Assembly: GCA_024704765.1 (NCBI GenBank)
Contig: JAKMXF010000155.1
Span: 518,380-582,379 of the forward strand
Reading direction: 5' to 3'
Source of the DNA: Oopsacas minuta
Taxonomy: Eukaryota; Porifera; Hexactinellida; Lyssacinosida; Leucopsacidae
Length of the DNA stretch: 64,000 nt
Shown: one piece after another, positions 25,168 to 36,308 of the stretch
Numbering within the stretch: position 1 is the first letter of the stretch
Layout of the letters: the number at the start of each line of letters is the position of its first letter
Position numbers and translations under genes: made by a program
The notes under the pieces: model-generated
The model's input: only the letters and a program-made list of their open reading frames with translations
Told to the model about the DNA's origin: nothing
Databases searched by the model: none

Positions 25168-27324
25168 CACTGGCCAACAACATTTTCTTGACTGATAAGT
25201 CGAGACAATTTCTATTGGAATATCGGGGTCACTGAGTTCGAAAATGGCACTAGTTCTGGTCAATAGATTCTACTTTTTCTGATATTGTTAAATTATGTTT
25301 GTAAGTATCCGTAAATCTGTGTTCACTGATACTTTATAATATGTCTGTGTTACCTTATAACTAGTATTGTACGCACATAATTAGCAGATAATTTAAGATA
25401 TTATATGATCTGAATACTCATCAATCATGAACGAACGTTCTCTTATACGAATTCCTCTTGTGAGGTTCTTGGGGGCAATCACGCATAGGGCTCCAGCAGT
25501 AATCAGCCACATGTGAGCGTCCCTTCGTCCTTGGTACTGTTCCTCCATCGTCCTGATGTCTTGGTGGAATCGCTCGCTCTGTTCTTCGCTTAACTCACCA
25601 GGATTTTCAGGGAATCCCTCTAAATGGCTATAGAGGTAGTGAAGTTTTATGTTCATTCTGGTTCCCAGACTGTGGAAGTTCTTGAGCATGCCTTCGACCA
25701 GATTCTGGTAGTTAGCCACTTTGGTGTTGCCTAAAATTCCTTACAACATCGACAAAGGAGTATCATGCGGCAGCTCAACTCCAGCCATGTGTGAGGCGAA
25801 ACCTTCATCTTCTATCAGTTTTCTGATTTGTGGCACATTAACAATTCCTGCCTTAAGTTTTTCGCTACTCAGGCCACGATATACTGAGCAGAGGTAGTTG
25901 AAACAGGTACCATCTTTGTTCAATGCCTTTACGAATTGTTTCATCAGTCCCAACATGATATGTAGTGGTGGTAGGATGATACGGTCATGCTAACTAGTGG
26001 CTCGTTAATGATATCCTTTTCCCCCACGGCAAGCTTTTGACGAACTGGCCAGTTCTTCTTTTCCCAGTGCACCCCATCTGCTCTGCTGTCCCACAAACGA
26101 AGAAAGCATGGGTATTTAGTGTAACCACTTTACTGTCCTAACAGAATATTGACCCTTTTCAAGTCCACACACGCGACCCAGTTATGTTCATCGTAACACA
26201 GCTTTTGTGGGACCATCTTTACAGTTGCATAGTGCTCTTTCAAGATTACTGAATGGCCGATCGGAATACAGGCATATTTGTTACCATTATGCAGCAACAC
26301 GCACTTTAGACTCAGTTTAGAGCTGTCGATAAATAAACACCACTCATTGGGATTGTATTGGGATAGTTCCATTGCTTAGAGAAGTCCTGGGATGTTATTA
26401 CAAAACACGAAGCCGCCTTCTTCGCTGAAATAGCGAATAAGTTCTTCGTCTCTGCGTCGGTAATAAGTTATCCTAGCTTCACTGTGGAGAACATGGTGTT
26501 CACTAAGACGGGGAGCCAGGATCTCTGAAGCATCTTTTGACAAGCCTAGGTCTCTCACTAAGTTGTTGAGCTGCCCCTATGTGAAAGGTTTCGCTTCCCT
26601 TATTTATAACGGCTCATTACTGCCATTGCTACTGTAAGTGCTGTCCGACGATTCATCAATTCCCTTAATAAACGCAGTGTCAGGTAAGGACGTAAAACAG
26701 CCACCTGAATTTCGCTGCAGTGTGGAATTGGGCGTCTTGCAAATGTATGTCAAGATATTGCCACGAATTCTTTTTCTGTCGGTTCCATCCAGACATGTTA
26801 GCCATGCAGAAGTAACAGCATCGTGATGGTTCTTAGGCTCTCGCCAAATCATTGGTACCCCAAACTTCATGGATTTGGCTTTCCTTCGGTCCATAGGCAG
26901 AGGGTTTCTGTGCAAAATTTGCACACTTTGTGAGAGCTCCATGACTTATCCTGATCGCCTAACTTACCAAAGCAAGCCTGTTGAGCTTTTGCTGACATCT
27001 CTAACATTAAAACGATATTCCTTTGCCATATATTCACCACAAATATAGCAAAAGACATCAGGATCAGTGAGGCAACAACGTCTAATGCAATTTGAATCCA
27101 TAAATGGTTCTATTTTGTGAACAAATAGTTGCAAATGTTGATACAAACATACAAACCGAAAATATTTGTAGTATTACCTTAAAATTTAAGGTTGTGTAAT
27201 GTCTAGAAAACTAGAGACACATTCAGGAAAACTTATAGAATTTCTGATTCAGCAACCCCGATATACCTTCAAAATGGTCCAATAATCTGAGCCAAGGGAT
27301 AGAAATATTTTTTGTTAACCTGTG
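25168..27324 (-). mobile_element. CAC-ended DNA transposon, family C, copy B (dead, inverted relative to A)
   Basis: Reading the minus strand reproduces copy A almost base for base. The plus-strand left tip is CACTGGCCAACAACATTTTC and the right tip ends ...TTAACCTGTG. TTA flanks the element on both sides (25165-25167 and 27325-27327), the same 3-bp target duplication as copy C. Relative to A there is a 5-base deletion near position 27150 and a few substitutions within about 15 bases of the tips. I noticed no other difference. Confidence 0.8.
25393..27101 (-). pseudogene. transposase-like protein of family C, copy B, broken
   Basis: The five open segments are the same length and sequence as those of copy A, including the premature TAA after ILLGQ and the Arg replacing the second Cys of the CFLC motif. 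It was therefore already dead when duplicated, or A and B have been homogenised since. Motifs kept are the N-terminal Cys/His module, the first Asp in LFIDSSKLS, and HYLYSH with LSEEQSERFHQD. The probable original start is the ATG whose first base is 27101. It could still be moved in trans by the enzyme of an intact relative, since its ends are present. Confidence 0.75.
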
Positions 27325-27327
27325 TTA

Positions 27328-27890
27328 TCTTTGAAAGATTGATCCATCTCATAATGGCACCTTTTGGTTGAATGCAGTTGCGTACCAAGCCTGGACAGGG
27401 CGGTTGTGGGCGGGTACCAACCTTGACTAAGGGAGTTACCTTTCTTGTATTATCTTTGAGCTCCAAGATGTAGTGCTCTTGTTCTGACCCGAGATTTTGT
27501 GCGTAATAACAAACTTTTATCCGGATTCCGTTCAACAGTATCACCTGTGTTTTTAACTAGCTGTAATGCTGAGATCACTAATGTGGTTGACTTCATGAGT
27601 AATACAACCATTTTGCATAAAATGCTTGTGTACATTTCCAACTCAGGATTGCAACCAATCAATGTATGCCCACTAAATTGAAATTGAGATTGGGGATGCA
27701 TTTCATCAATTAATATTACTGCACCATTCCCAATGATGTTTGAGTTGTGTAGAAATGGATGTGCATGGAAGTTGTCTATAGAAGTGGAGTTGAGCATTCG
27801 AGGTATTGAGTTGCTTGGGAGAGGAACACAGTGTAATTCATAATTATTGCAACTCCATATTTGTGCGGTTATCATACTCTGGACTAATCT
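27328..27890. other. unassigned, possibly coding relic next to copy B
   Basis: The minus strand has two overlapping open frames, 27450-27875 (141 codons) and 27269-27544 (91 codons, running into the transposon). Base composition is less AT-rich than the flanks. I do not recognise either translation and see no catalytic or zinc-binding pattern. It may be part of an older repeat into which copy B inserted, because the open frame reads across the insertion edge by chance. Confidence 0.3.
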
Positions 27891-28082
27891 ATTTCATTTC
27901 TATATAATACAGACTTGAAATATGAGTTTCAGGCTCAATAATTGATCGTATAACTGTTTTTTTGTACCATCTTGGCACCGGCGTGTCATTGAACTATAGT
28001 CAGGTTCAATCATTTCTGGGGTGATAGAATCCCAAATATCCTCTAGTCCTGCTTTCAAGTCTATAATTCTCTTATGTCTATC

Positions 28083-28929
28083 TCAGTTGAGTTTGTACTT
28101 CATCCAACCGAATAGATTTTCTTTAAGGTTCATATCTAAACTTTGACTTTGCCAATCTAGCGGATTATTTGGCATATTTTTGGCAATCCAAGTCTTGCAC
28201 GTACGACTAGTATGTTTCAGGTGGCTATCTTGAATCAAAAACCACCCTGTGCCATGAAAGACATTGGCGTTCTCCAACAAATGCCATTTCAAAATCTCGA
28301 CCAAGAAGTGTGAATCTAGATTCTGTGAAAAAATACACAGAGAGAAGATCCTAAATGAGGAAAACGCAGCCCATATGTGTACCTTTGCTGAGTGCTTGAC
28401 TGTTGGTCGATAAATTCTCCTGGGACCTTTACACCATATTCGCATTCTACCACCATGAATCTTGAAACTAGCTACATCTGAAAACACAACATGACACTAA
28501 TTTCGATCTTTATTCTTTGTGGCCCACTCACCACGTGCCAGTCGATTTTTTTAGTTAGCATTGGCACACGAATCGGGTAAGGCTTTGGATAATCAAGCGA
28601 CTTTAGGAAACAGTAGACAGTACTTGTGGAGACATTAATGCCACGTTTCTGGCATATTTATTCCGTTATTTCATGGCAAGGTTTTGCTTATCACTAGACA
28701 TTTATTTGGTACAGGACAAAGCAATTTTCTTCCGTAGATTGTCTGGCATATCAGCTCCTCTCTTGTGATTCAATGTTTCTCCTTTGTTCAATCACTCCTT
28801 TATTCAAACACTCCTTATTCTGTAATCAGTTGTCTTGTTTACACCACACAACTGCGGGATTTCAATGGCAGAGTGCTTTCCTCCCTGGAGTAATGCTATA
28901 GCATTGTTTCTAGTTGTTTCCTGGGCCAT
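28083..28929 (-). pseudogene. Tc1-like transposase, decayed
   Basis: From a probable start MAQETTRNNAIALLQGGKHS (first base 28929) the segments run through a helix-turn-helix region with many stops. They continue into FSDVASFKIHGGRMRIW, the block around the first catalytic Asp of Tc1 transposases, then VKHSAKVHIWAAFS, then a degenerate second block (LIQDSHLKHTSR) and a third block (DMNLKENLFGWMK, matching DLNPIENLW). The Asp, Asp and Glu positions are still recognisable. Terminal inverted repeats could not be identified, so the element may extend somewhat beyond these limits. Confidence 0.65.
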
Positions 28930-31900
28930 CAAGAGATCAAATCGATGTTAAGCTATAAGAAAATCAAACTCATAGATAAACATGGTTAGAAATGATGACG
29001 CTATCAGTAGATATAAATACCTAAAAATAGAAACAGCTACAAAAAATTCAATTTATACTATAATTACATCAAACATAGTAAACTGACCTGTTAAACAAGA
29101 AGGAAGCTACCTAAAGTCAATACCCTCGAATCTATAGGCTTGGTTTGATAAGAAGCGAAAGTTGCAAAAAAATTGTGAATTCTACTGTATATTTCTTAAG
29201 AAGACTATAAGCGGAATTAGAGGTATATCTAATCTTTAGAGAGAAAGGCAGAACCTGTGACAAGTACTCCTGTCTACCGCGAGGACTGAAATACCAATGT
29301 TGAATTTGCTCCTTAATGACATCGACATCTTACTTAGAGTTAAAATTCCTACAATAATATTGTAAATTTTCAAGAGCATTTAAAAGTGTTAGCTTGTGGT
29401 CAGTAGAATATAATTTGGATAAACCTAAGAATAGGAATCCGTGAATTTTTTCAAAACTTATTTTACTTAGAGGTCATAGTTAATAGCAATACATTCCTTT
29501 ACACTAGCAAACTCCGCGGTAATAACAAGATGGTAAGCAGTTACGGAGCTGTCTTCTATGTGTAGTTTAAAACTGGCAAACTTAGGAGATTTTCGAGGAA
29601 ATCAATAACATCCTGAAATTTGTGAATTCTGTACTTTCCTCGTTGATAGAGTTTTGATCTGATTGTAAGACTGGACATTGGAAGTGAATGTGAATTTGTA
29701 GGGATAATAGCCTGACTAAGATGAGTTGAAGGTGGATGGATTATAGGAATTGGTTAGATGTTGTAATTCAATCTTGTATATTATTGGGGTAACTTTCAAA
29801 GATTTATCATCAAAAGAAGTAATCAAATTAATGTATTTCAGTTATATCAAAGTCTTCGGATATTTTTAGAAAACGTAACCGTTTACCAGACAATCTTTTG
29901 TCCTGAGGGAACTTGTGGCATTTGTTGTTAGATCCATTCTTACAGCCAGAGTTGTACCCAACAACAGAAAATTTATTAGGCATTAATAATGTGATTTCTA
30001 ATAAGAATTGAGTGTTAAATAGTAAATTTAACTCTAAATTTATCATATAATTTATGAGGACATTTAACTAGGTTAGTCATGGAATTGTACGGGTAGTAAA
30101 CGTAGAATACGGATTTCGAAATGTTTTATGATTGTGAAAATATTTTATTTATTTGAACATTCGTCAAATTATTCAACTTGTGGTTTGATATGATGATCAA
30201 ATCTACAGCTAAATCATAACGATCTTACTTGAACATAAACATATTATGATATGTATTTACTAACTTATATTAACTAGAAAGTTAATAGAGATAAAATTTC
30301 TTACTAAATAGCTGAAAAATTGAGCCAAATGCATCTAAAATTAGTACTATTACCATACATGGATGTTCATTTTTGCTGTGCCATAGTGGTGACATTTGCT
30401 GAGAGACAATTCTCAAAAGTAATCTAGAGGTTTCCACATATGTGGAAACCTATTTACAGTTGAATTTGTAATGATAACTGCAATTCTTCACGATCAAACA
30501 GAATGTAATCTATGGCCTGGAAATTATTTTGGCAATTCTTGCTTATCTAGCTGTATATATAGTAAGCCATGCACGATAGAATATACTTATAGAATGATTA
30601 TAATTAGATCTGTCAAATTTGTGGAGCAATTCATTTATTTTGGTATTGGCTTAAGAAATTTTGTTCAAACTTGTTGTTAAAACATTACAAAATTTTTCTA
30701 GCTTTGAATCTTTTGTCTGTTTATTCGTTTCGCTGGTTTAACTTAATTTATACTAATCTATTTTAATAGTCATACTACCTTAACCGTTCTGTTCATGCCT
30801 TTTTTAATAATTTTGTCTCTCATAGGCGCCCATATTTTGAACCTAATATATATTTTTTGTTCCTAACGGTGCTTGACATACTACGGCGTATAGTTTATTG
30901 GAGCCCTCTCTGGTAAATTCATAGCGAAGCATAAGACGTAAGATATATGGGTACATGTCATTTGCTCTTTGTACAACTGACAAATTCTAGATATTCTGAT
31001 AATTAGTTCCTATATTTAATGCCAGATTCTTGTAAAAGTGAAACTGTAGGCTTTAAGTATGAGAGCGCCATAGACGATAAATATTCTTCAGGGGCGCCTT
31101 CGAAAACGACATAGGACACGCCTTACCCGCCATGGACGCTAAACCTATAACGCGCCTAAATGAGGACAAATTCAGTGTAGCCTTAACCAGAAGCGACCTA
31201 TTAAGTTGAATTTGGGAGTTATTTAATTCAATTTTGAAATAGAAACTCGATTACATCTATTTATAGTAAACACAATAGCCAGCTTCAGGTTATAATTAGC
31301 TTTTCTATTTCTCTATACCTCACTCAAAATGTGCATATAGCCGAATTTCGCACACTCTTATAAATATAGTGAGAATTGCATTTATTATCAAGGATTGTGT
31401 TCATACACTATTTCATATATTGTGTAATTATCGATCATCATGATGCGAATTCTTAAAATCAGTTCTGAGTCCTTTGCAAATCATTTAAAATTAGCGGCTG
31501 TGAAAGATTCAGAAAATTTACTTTGGGTAGACAATTTGAGAACTAGATGATCAACTAGTTTCCAGCATATTTCAAGAAAATTCACATTTTTGCAAAAACC
31601 ATATATTATATTGTTGTCTCAGCATGGTACAAGTATATATCATTGTCTACAATCATTCCATTAACTTTAAGATCTTTATTTAAGTTTCTCATGGGATTTC
31701 TTTTGATTTAGACAATAATATGGTAAATTTGAGAATTGCGTTCAAAACGAAGCAATTTCGCCATATTTTATTTACTCAATATGTCAGCTCGGACGAAAAG
31801 TTCTTCTCACTACGCGAGGTAGTTAAATAATTTGGCAACACTTTATGAGTCAGAATATGACATGTTTACTAGGTTGTAGGTATATTTTCCTAATTTTGCA

Positions 31901-32150
31901 AATCTTACTGTCATTAAGTATTCTTGTTAGATTTTTTAACTGTCATTCCTTTTGTTTTCAATATATATGATTCCACGTCTTCTATGCCTAATTTGAATGA
32001 TTCTTGTTTTCTCATTCTTTCGATTTCTCATCGTGAGTACAAATTCCTACTTCCCTTTCTGCCAATTCACCATGTACCATTTATATTGTTTTCATATTTT
32101 ATTTGTAGTGTCATTGCGCTAATTCATATTTCTTCTTTCTATATATTTAG
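28930..32150. other. WNK intron II, 3' part
   Basis: AT-rich intron. It contains a perfect 24-base palindrome (30428-30451) and GC-rich words of the GCGCCT type at 31085-31170. No gene is seen. Confidence 0.5.
30428..30451. repeat. perfect 24-base palindrome
   Basis: aggtttccacat is followed immediately by its reverse complement, atgtggaaacct, with no spacer. Confidence 0.85.
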
Positions 32151-32282
32151 GAAGTTCCTCCGATTGGAACAGACACAGTAGACCCAGATAACATTAAGCT
32201 TGTCTTATCGAGAGAACAAAAAGCAATCACTTTAGATTTTAATCTGAAGATTGACAATCCAGAAAGAGTTGTTGATGAGTTG
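32151..32282 (+). CDS. Wnk: WNK kinase, internal exon (first part of PF2/OSR1-C-like domain)
   Basis: Forty-four codons lie between atatttag|GAA and TTG|gtaggt. The translation starts EVPPIGTDTVDPDNIK and includes KAITLDFNLKIDNPERVVDEL. In WNK proteins the segment after the kinase domain is the autoinhibitory PF2 domain, an OSR1 C-terminal-like fold whose first half reads roughly I-x-L/F-x-x-x-L-x-x-D-x-P-E-x-V-x-x-E. The match is by pattern, not by alignment. The intron before it is 14,991 bases and the junctions are phase 0. Confidence 0.82.
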
Positions 32283-33591
32283 GTAGGTATCTTTTTTTAC
32301 ATTCGTTATCTTTGATTGAATTTTGAATAGATAGATTGATTCTCGCTAAATCAGATTTAGTATTCTAGTAGTAACATTTAATAGATATTAAATCCCAAGT
32401 TGTTTGTACCATTAGAACTTTTATTCTTTATGCTGGCAATCCAACATACAAACCATCTTGCGCCTAAAAATAAACTTTGGATTCTTCAAAGAATTTGTTT
32501 TATTTATCGTAAGAGTTTGTCGGATTCCATTTTGGTAAAGAATATTTGGAACTCGTTTTTGCTGACATGTACCTTTAGAGGTTGTTATAGGATTTCACTA
32601 ACGCTGAGGAGATTACTGCAGATCGGTTTGTTCATTCTATACTTTGAGCATATATATATATATTTTGTATTGTGACCTTAGTCCTTTATTCAATTTTTTG
32701 GAAATTTTATTGATCAGTTACGTCTGTGAAGTTTTCTTATTATTCAACTATGCCCGCTTCCACCATTTATTTGATTGAGTTTTACTTGTCAGATTTGGAT
32801 CAGTTTCTATCATTCGAATGAGGGGGGTTTCTCGTCTTCCCCAATATGATTACTTTTCGAATGTTTCCAAAATGTGGTCATAATCAACGATTTCTGGATT
32901 TCCCTGAATAGTTTCTAGCGCATTTTGCTATGTAATTATTATCGATTCGGTCCTCAAATTTACAGACATAATACCTAAGATATTCTCATACCATTTCTCT
33001 TTATGAATTATGAATGGTGATTCTATTAAAACCTCTTCATATTTTATACAATTTGGGACTGTCGCTTAAGCGATATTCTTCAATATTATGAGCCTATTTT
33101 ATGTTTAAATTTGATTATTGGTATATTCCTACACTCATTTTGTCATTAGGCAAGCAGGTTAGTTCCTTTTGTTACATGATATATGATTTTTTATCTTGAT
33201 TTGTAGAGATATTTGGTATGTAGTTTTTGCGAAAGAGATAATGTATCCACTAATCTAGCTTTGAACCGAATAAATAATATGTAGACAGATCAAGAACGCT
33301 TTAAAATAGAAATTTGTTTATTTTTTCGGGAAATTTCGTGAAACCAAATTGTGAGCTTAATTATAATATTATCCTTTATGAAATCCAGCCAACAAGTCAC
33401 CAAGAATGCCGAAGATTGATAGCAAAACTTTTGCTAATAAATTTATCACACCATTCAATGCCTTTTATTCCGAAATCCTGATTACACCTATTATGGTTCA
33501 TCATATGATATTGTTTTTGGAAATCGTATGTTGGGCTTTGAGATAATCTAGCACAATGGGATTTACTAATTGCAATTGCTCTACAGGGTGC
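32283..33591. other. WNK intron III, 5' part
   Basis: AT- and T-rich intron. The open frame at 32400-32675 follows the composition of the intron and shows no motif. Confidence 0.5.
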
Positions 33592-33593
33592 AA

Positions 33594-34921
33594 CGAAAGT
33601 GTTGATACCATGGATAATTTATTATAACTTGTAAGATATTTGAGATATTTGAAATATTATCGGTTTGCATATGAACCATTTCGTTCTAATACAACTCTTA
33701 TACGTTTCGGCATACTAGCTACTGAATTCTCTAAAGTACTTGGGTTAATGTTTCTCAATGCTAATTTACTGTTTCTTTTGACTGTTCCCTCATTGTGATT
33801 TTGCCCTCTTCCTTAACCTTCTCTTTCACTATTCCCCGGAGGTTTTCAATATGGTTTAAATTAGGGGAGTTTCCAGGCCATTCAATCTTACGCCAGAAAG
33901 CATTTAAATGATCTTGACACCACTTCTCCGTTGCATTGGCCGTGTGTGCCGGTGCGCCATCCTGCATGAAGATGAATTCGGACATCTTTTCAAACATTGA
34001 CCGCTCCATAACCGATTTATTATTTCGACAATGGTGAACTCCCTCCATACAAGTCTTGGCCAAAATTTGATTAATGTAGTAGGCACTATTTATTGATTGA
34101 CCTTGCAGGCTTATATGCAGTTCTAAAAGTGTCTGATGCGACATCATGCTCACACATGAATCTTTGCTGGAAACTTAACTGAAAATACCGAAGGAACATT
34201 TGCTTATTCTTTGCCCTAACCTGATTATTTTGTTTGTTTGGCGTTGCAAAGAGCTGGAAGGGAGACTCGTCTGACCAGAGAACTTTTTGCATTCGTTAAC
34301 TGTCCAATTTTGATGCTTCCGAGCAAAGCTCAGACGATCTTGGATGTCCTTTGAGATAATCGAGGTATTTCTTGGCTTTTGAAAGACCTAACATCTACAG
34401 ATTCGGTCAAATGATGATACACGCACATATGACATATAGGATTGCCTCTATTCTTCAATTTCTGTGCAAGTTTTCTTGTGGATTGCCTGCATTTACCGAG
34501 TGACTTGGAAATACCAATATTATCCTCCAGTTTCAAAATAGGACGCCTCCCTGGACGAGGTTTAGTCACTAATGAACTACCTTTTTTATACAAACTAGAC
34601 CATCGTTTCACCGAAGAGCTTGCAAAATTCAAGTCTTGGGCCATTTTTTCTGTGTGAGCCCTGCATCAAGCATACCTTTAGCCGAGAACGAAGCAAGATT
34701 CCAAGATCATGGACTTCCATTAATACGAAATAATATAACACTGCTAAAATTGGGAAAAAATTCAAATAGTAGAATACAATAAGGAATTAATGTATGCAGA
34801 AATAATCTTGAATAATATAATTATATTTTAGAAAAGTATAGGAAACAAACTATGTATCTTTCATGAATAATAAAGATTTTTATGGGAAAATACAAGGTGT
34901 CAACACTTTCGTTACGCCCTG
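33594..34921 (-). mobile_element. Tc1-like element with intact ends
   Basis: The left end is cagggtgcaacgaaagtgtt and the right end read inwards is cagggcgtaacgaaagtgtt, so the terminal inverted repeats are clear. TA flanks at 33592-33593 and 34922-34923. The length of 1328 bases is typical. The transposase is on the minus strand. Confidence 0.88.
33761..34644 (-). pseudogene. Tc1-group transposase with DD37E-like spacing, frameshifted
   Basis: The translation from the ATG at 34644 begins MAQDLNFASSSVKRWSSLYK. It includes the GRRPxL-type linker (KPRPGRRPIL), then VLWSDESPFQLF with the first catalytic Asp, FIFMQDGAPAHTANATEKW with the second, and NSPNLNHIENLRGIVKEK with the catalytic Glu. Thirty-seven residues lie between the second Asp and the Glu, against 34 in classical Tc1, so it belongs with the DD37E group. 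Stops and frameshifts separate the three open segments, so this copy is inactive. Confidence 0.78.
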
Positions 34922-34923
34922 TA

Positions 34924-36300
34924 CTTAGCCTGATATCAATTTTAGTCCGTTTGCAAGTGTTCCAAGAATATTTCCATTACATACATGCTTGAGGTTGGAT
35001 AACCGAATATGGGGTGTGTTTGAAACATTTTCGTTCTAGCGGTTAACTAGTGTGAAAATTCTTTAATACAATCAGTAAAGTTTTGTTGCTAAAATTATAA
35101 TATCGATATATATCTAATATATATGCAATCGTGATGCGATTGTATATTACCAAACGAGTGAAATTTTTACTATGTACCCAAATGTAACACTTAATAAATA
35201 CCTAACTAGTTGAATTCACGTATTTACATTTCGTATCACTCAACACTTTAGGAAACTGCATTTATTGGTAGAAATAACATTATTCGGTTAACCGAGTATA
35301 TTTTCTCCTAACGGTTGACTTGTTTACCAGCTAACCTAATCCAGCCCTGTACATAATTGATCTCCATTGTAGATCAATTACGGTGTTCGATTTAGTGGGA
35401 TCCCATTTTTCCCCATTTAAGATTACGAATCAAATACTCAATGTTCTATTCTTATAGTTCATAATGGAATTAATATGGAGAATAATTATTACTATGACAT
35501 TACGTCACTGTAACCGCAGGATCACTATACTAGCTGACAATTTGTTGATTTTCAGTTCGGTTGCTACAAATTTACAAGATATAAACTAGACAGATATCTA
35601 ACTACGTAGGACATAAACTTTGATATATCACCATACAGAAAGGAATACTCACAATCTATGATATTAATAGCAAAATTAATGCCGTGTCATAGATTTGCAT
35701 AATTTGATGAATTTCTGACATCTGTTGATGTGATATCATAATTTTGCACTTTATTGAAAAGATATTTGTATTTTGGATCTTGTAGAACCTGTTGCTTCAT
35801 GACTAATTTATCCACATATTGCTATCCACTCTACGAGTATTGACTTTTAGGTGAAAAATATTATTATGAATTAATAACTATTTCGCGATTTAACGCAAAA
35901 TACTCAACCAAACTATAATTTTCTTCATTACATATACACATAAACTATTAGAGGCTATTCAAATGATAAAAGCTGTGGCGATGAATGAGGAGATTTTATT
36001 TGACATAGGCTGATTGTTAGTTGAGTGCCAAGTGCCAGACACCTTTGAAATTTCAATAGATTTAATACAATGAGGCAATTGCTTAGCAGAAAATTGTAGA
36101 AGTGAAGCTGATTACGCATGCTTCATGAAAGAGTTAGCTTTAAATACATAAATAGAGCATAAATATATAATTCCTGAAGCTTTATTCTCAATTACTCCGA
36201 AAATATGCGAGTATTCCAAAAATTGATATAACTATAACTGAAAAACAAGAGGTGATTGAGAGAAACTGACTATATTTTTGGAATCAAGTTAGTCGATGGC
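34924..36300. other. WNK intron III, between transposons
   Basis: No gene. A possible small inverted-repeat remnant lies between about 34985 and 35355: the left part has ggttggataaccgaa, and the right part has cggttaaccga and ends in agccctgTA. It is too weak to class. Confidence 0.4.
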
Positions 36301-36308
36301 CCCTAGAA

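Noticed and set aside
26604-26942. Opposite-strand frames overlapping copies A and B (for example 26638-26826)
   Set aside because: They are antisense shadows of the transposase frames and show no independent motif.
35100-35160. AT-rich alternating stretch as a regulatory element
   Set aside because: It is a simple-sequence-like run (atatat words) of the kind common in this base composition.
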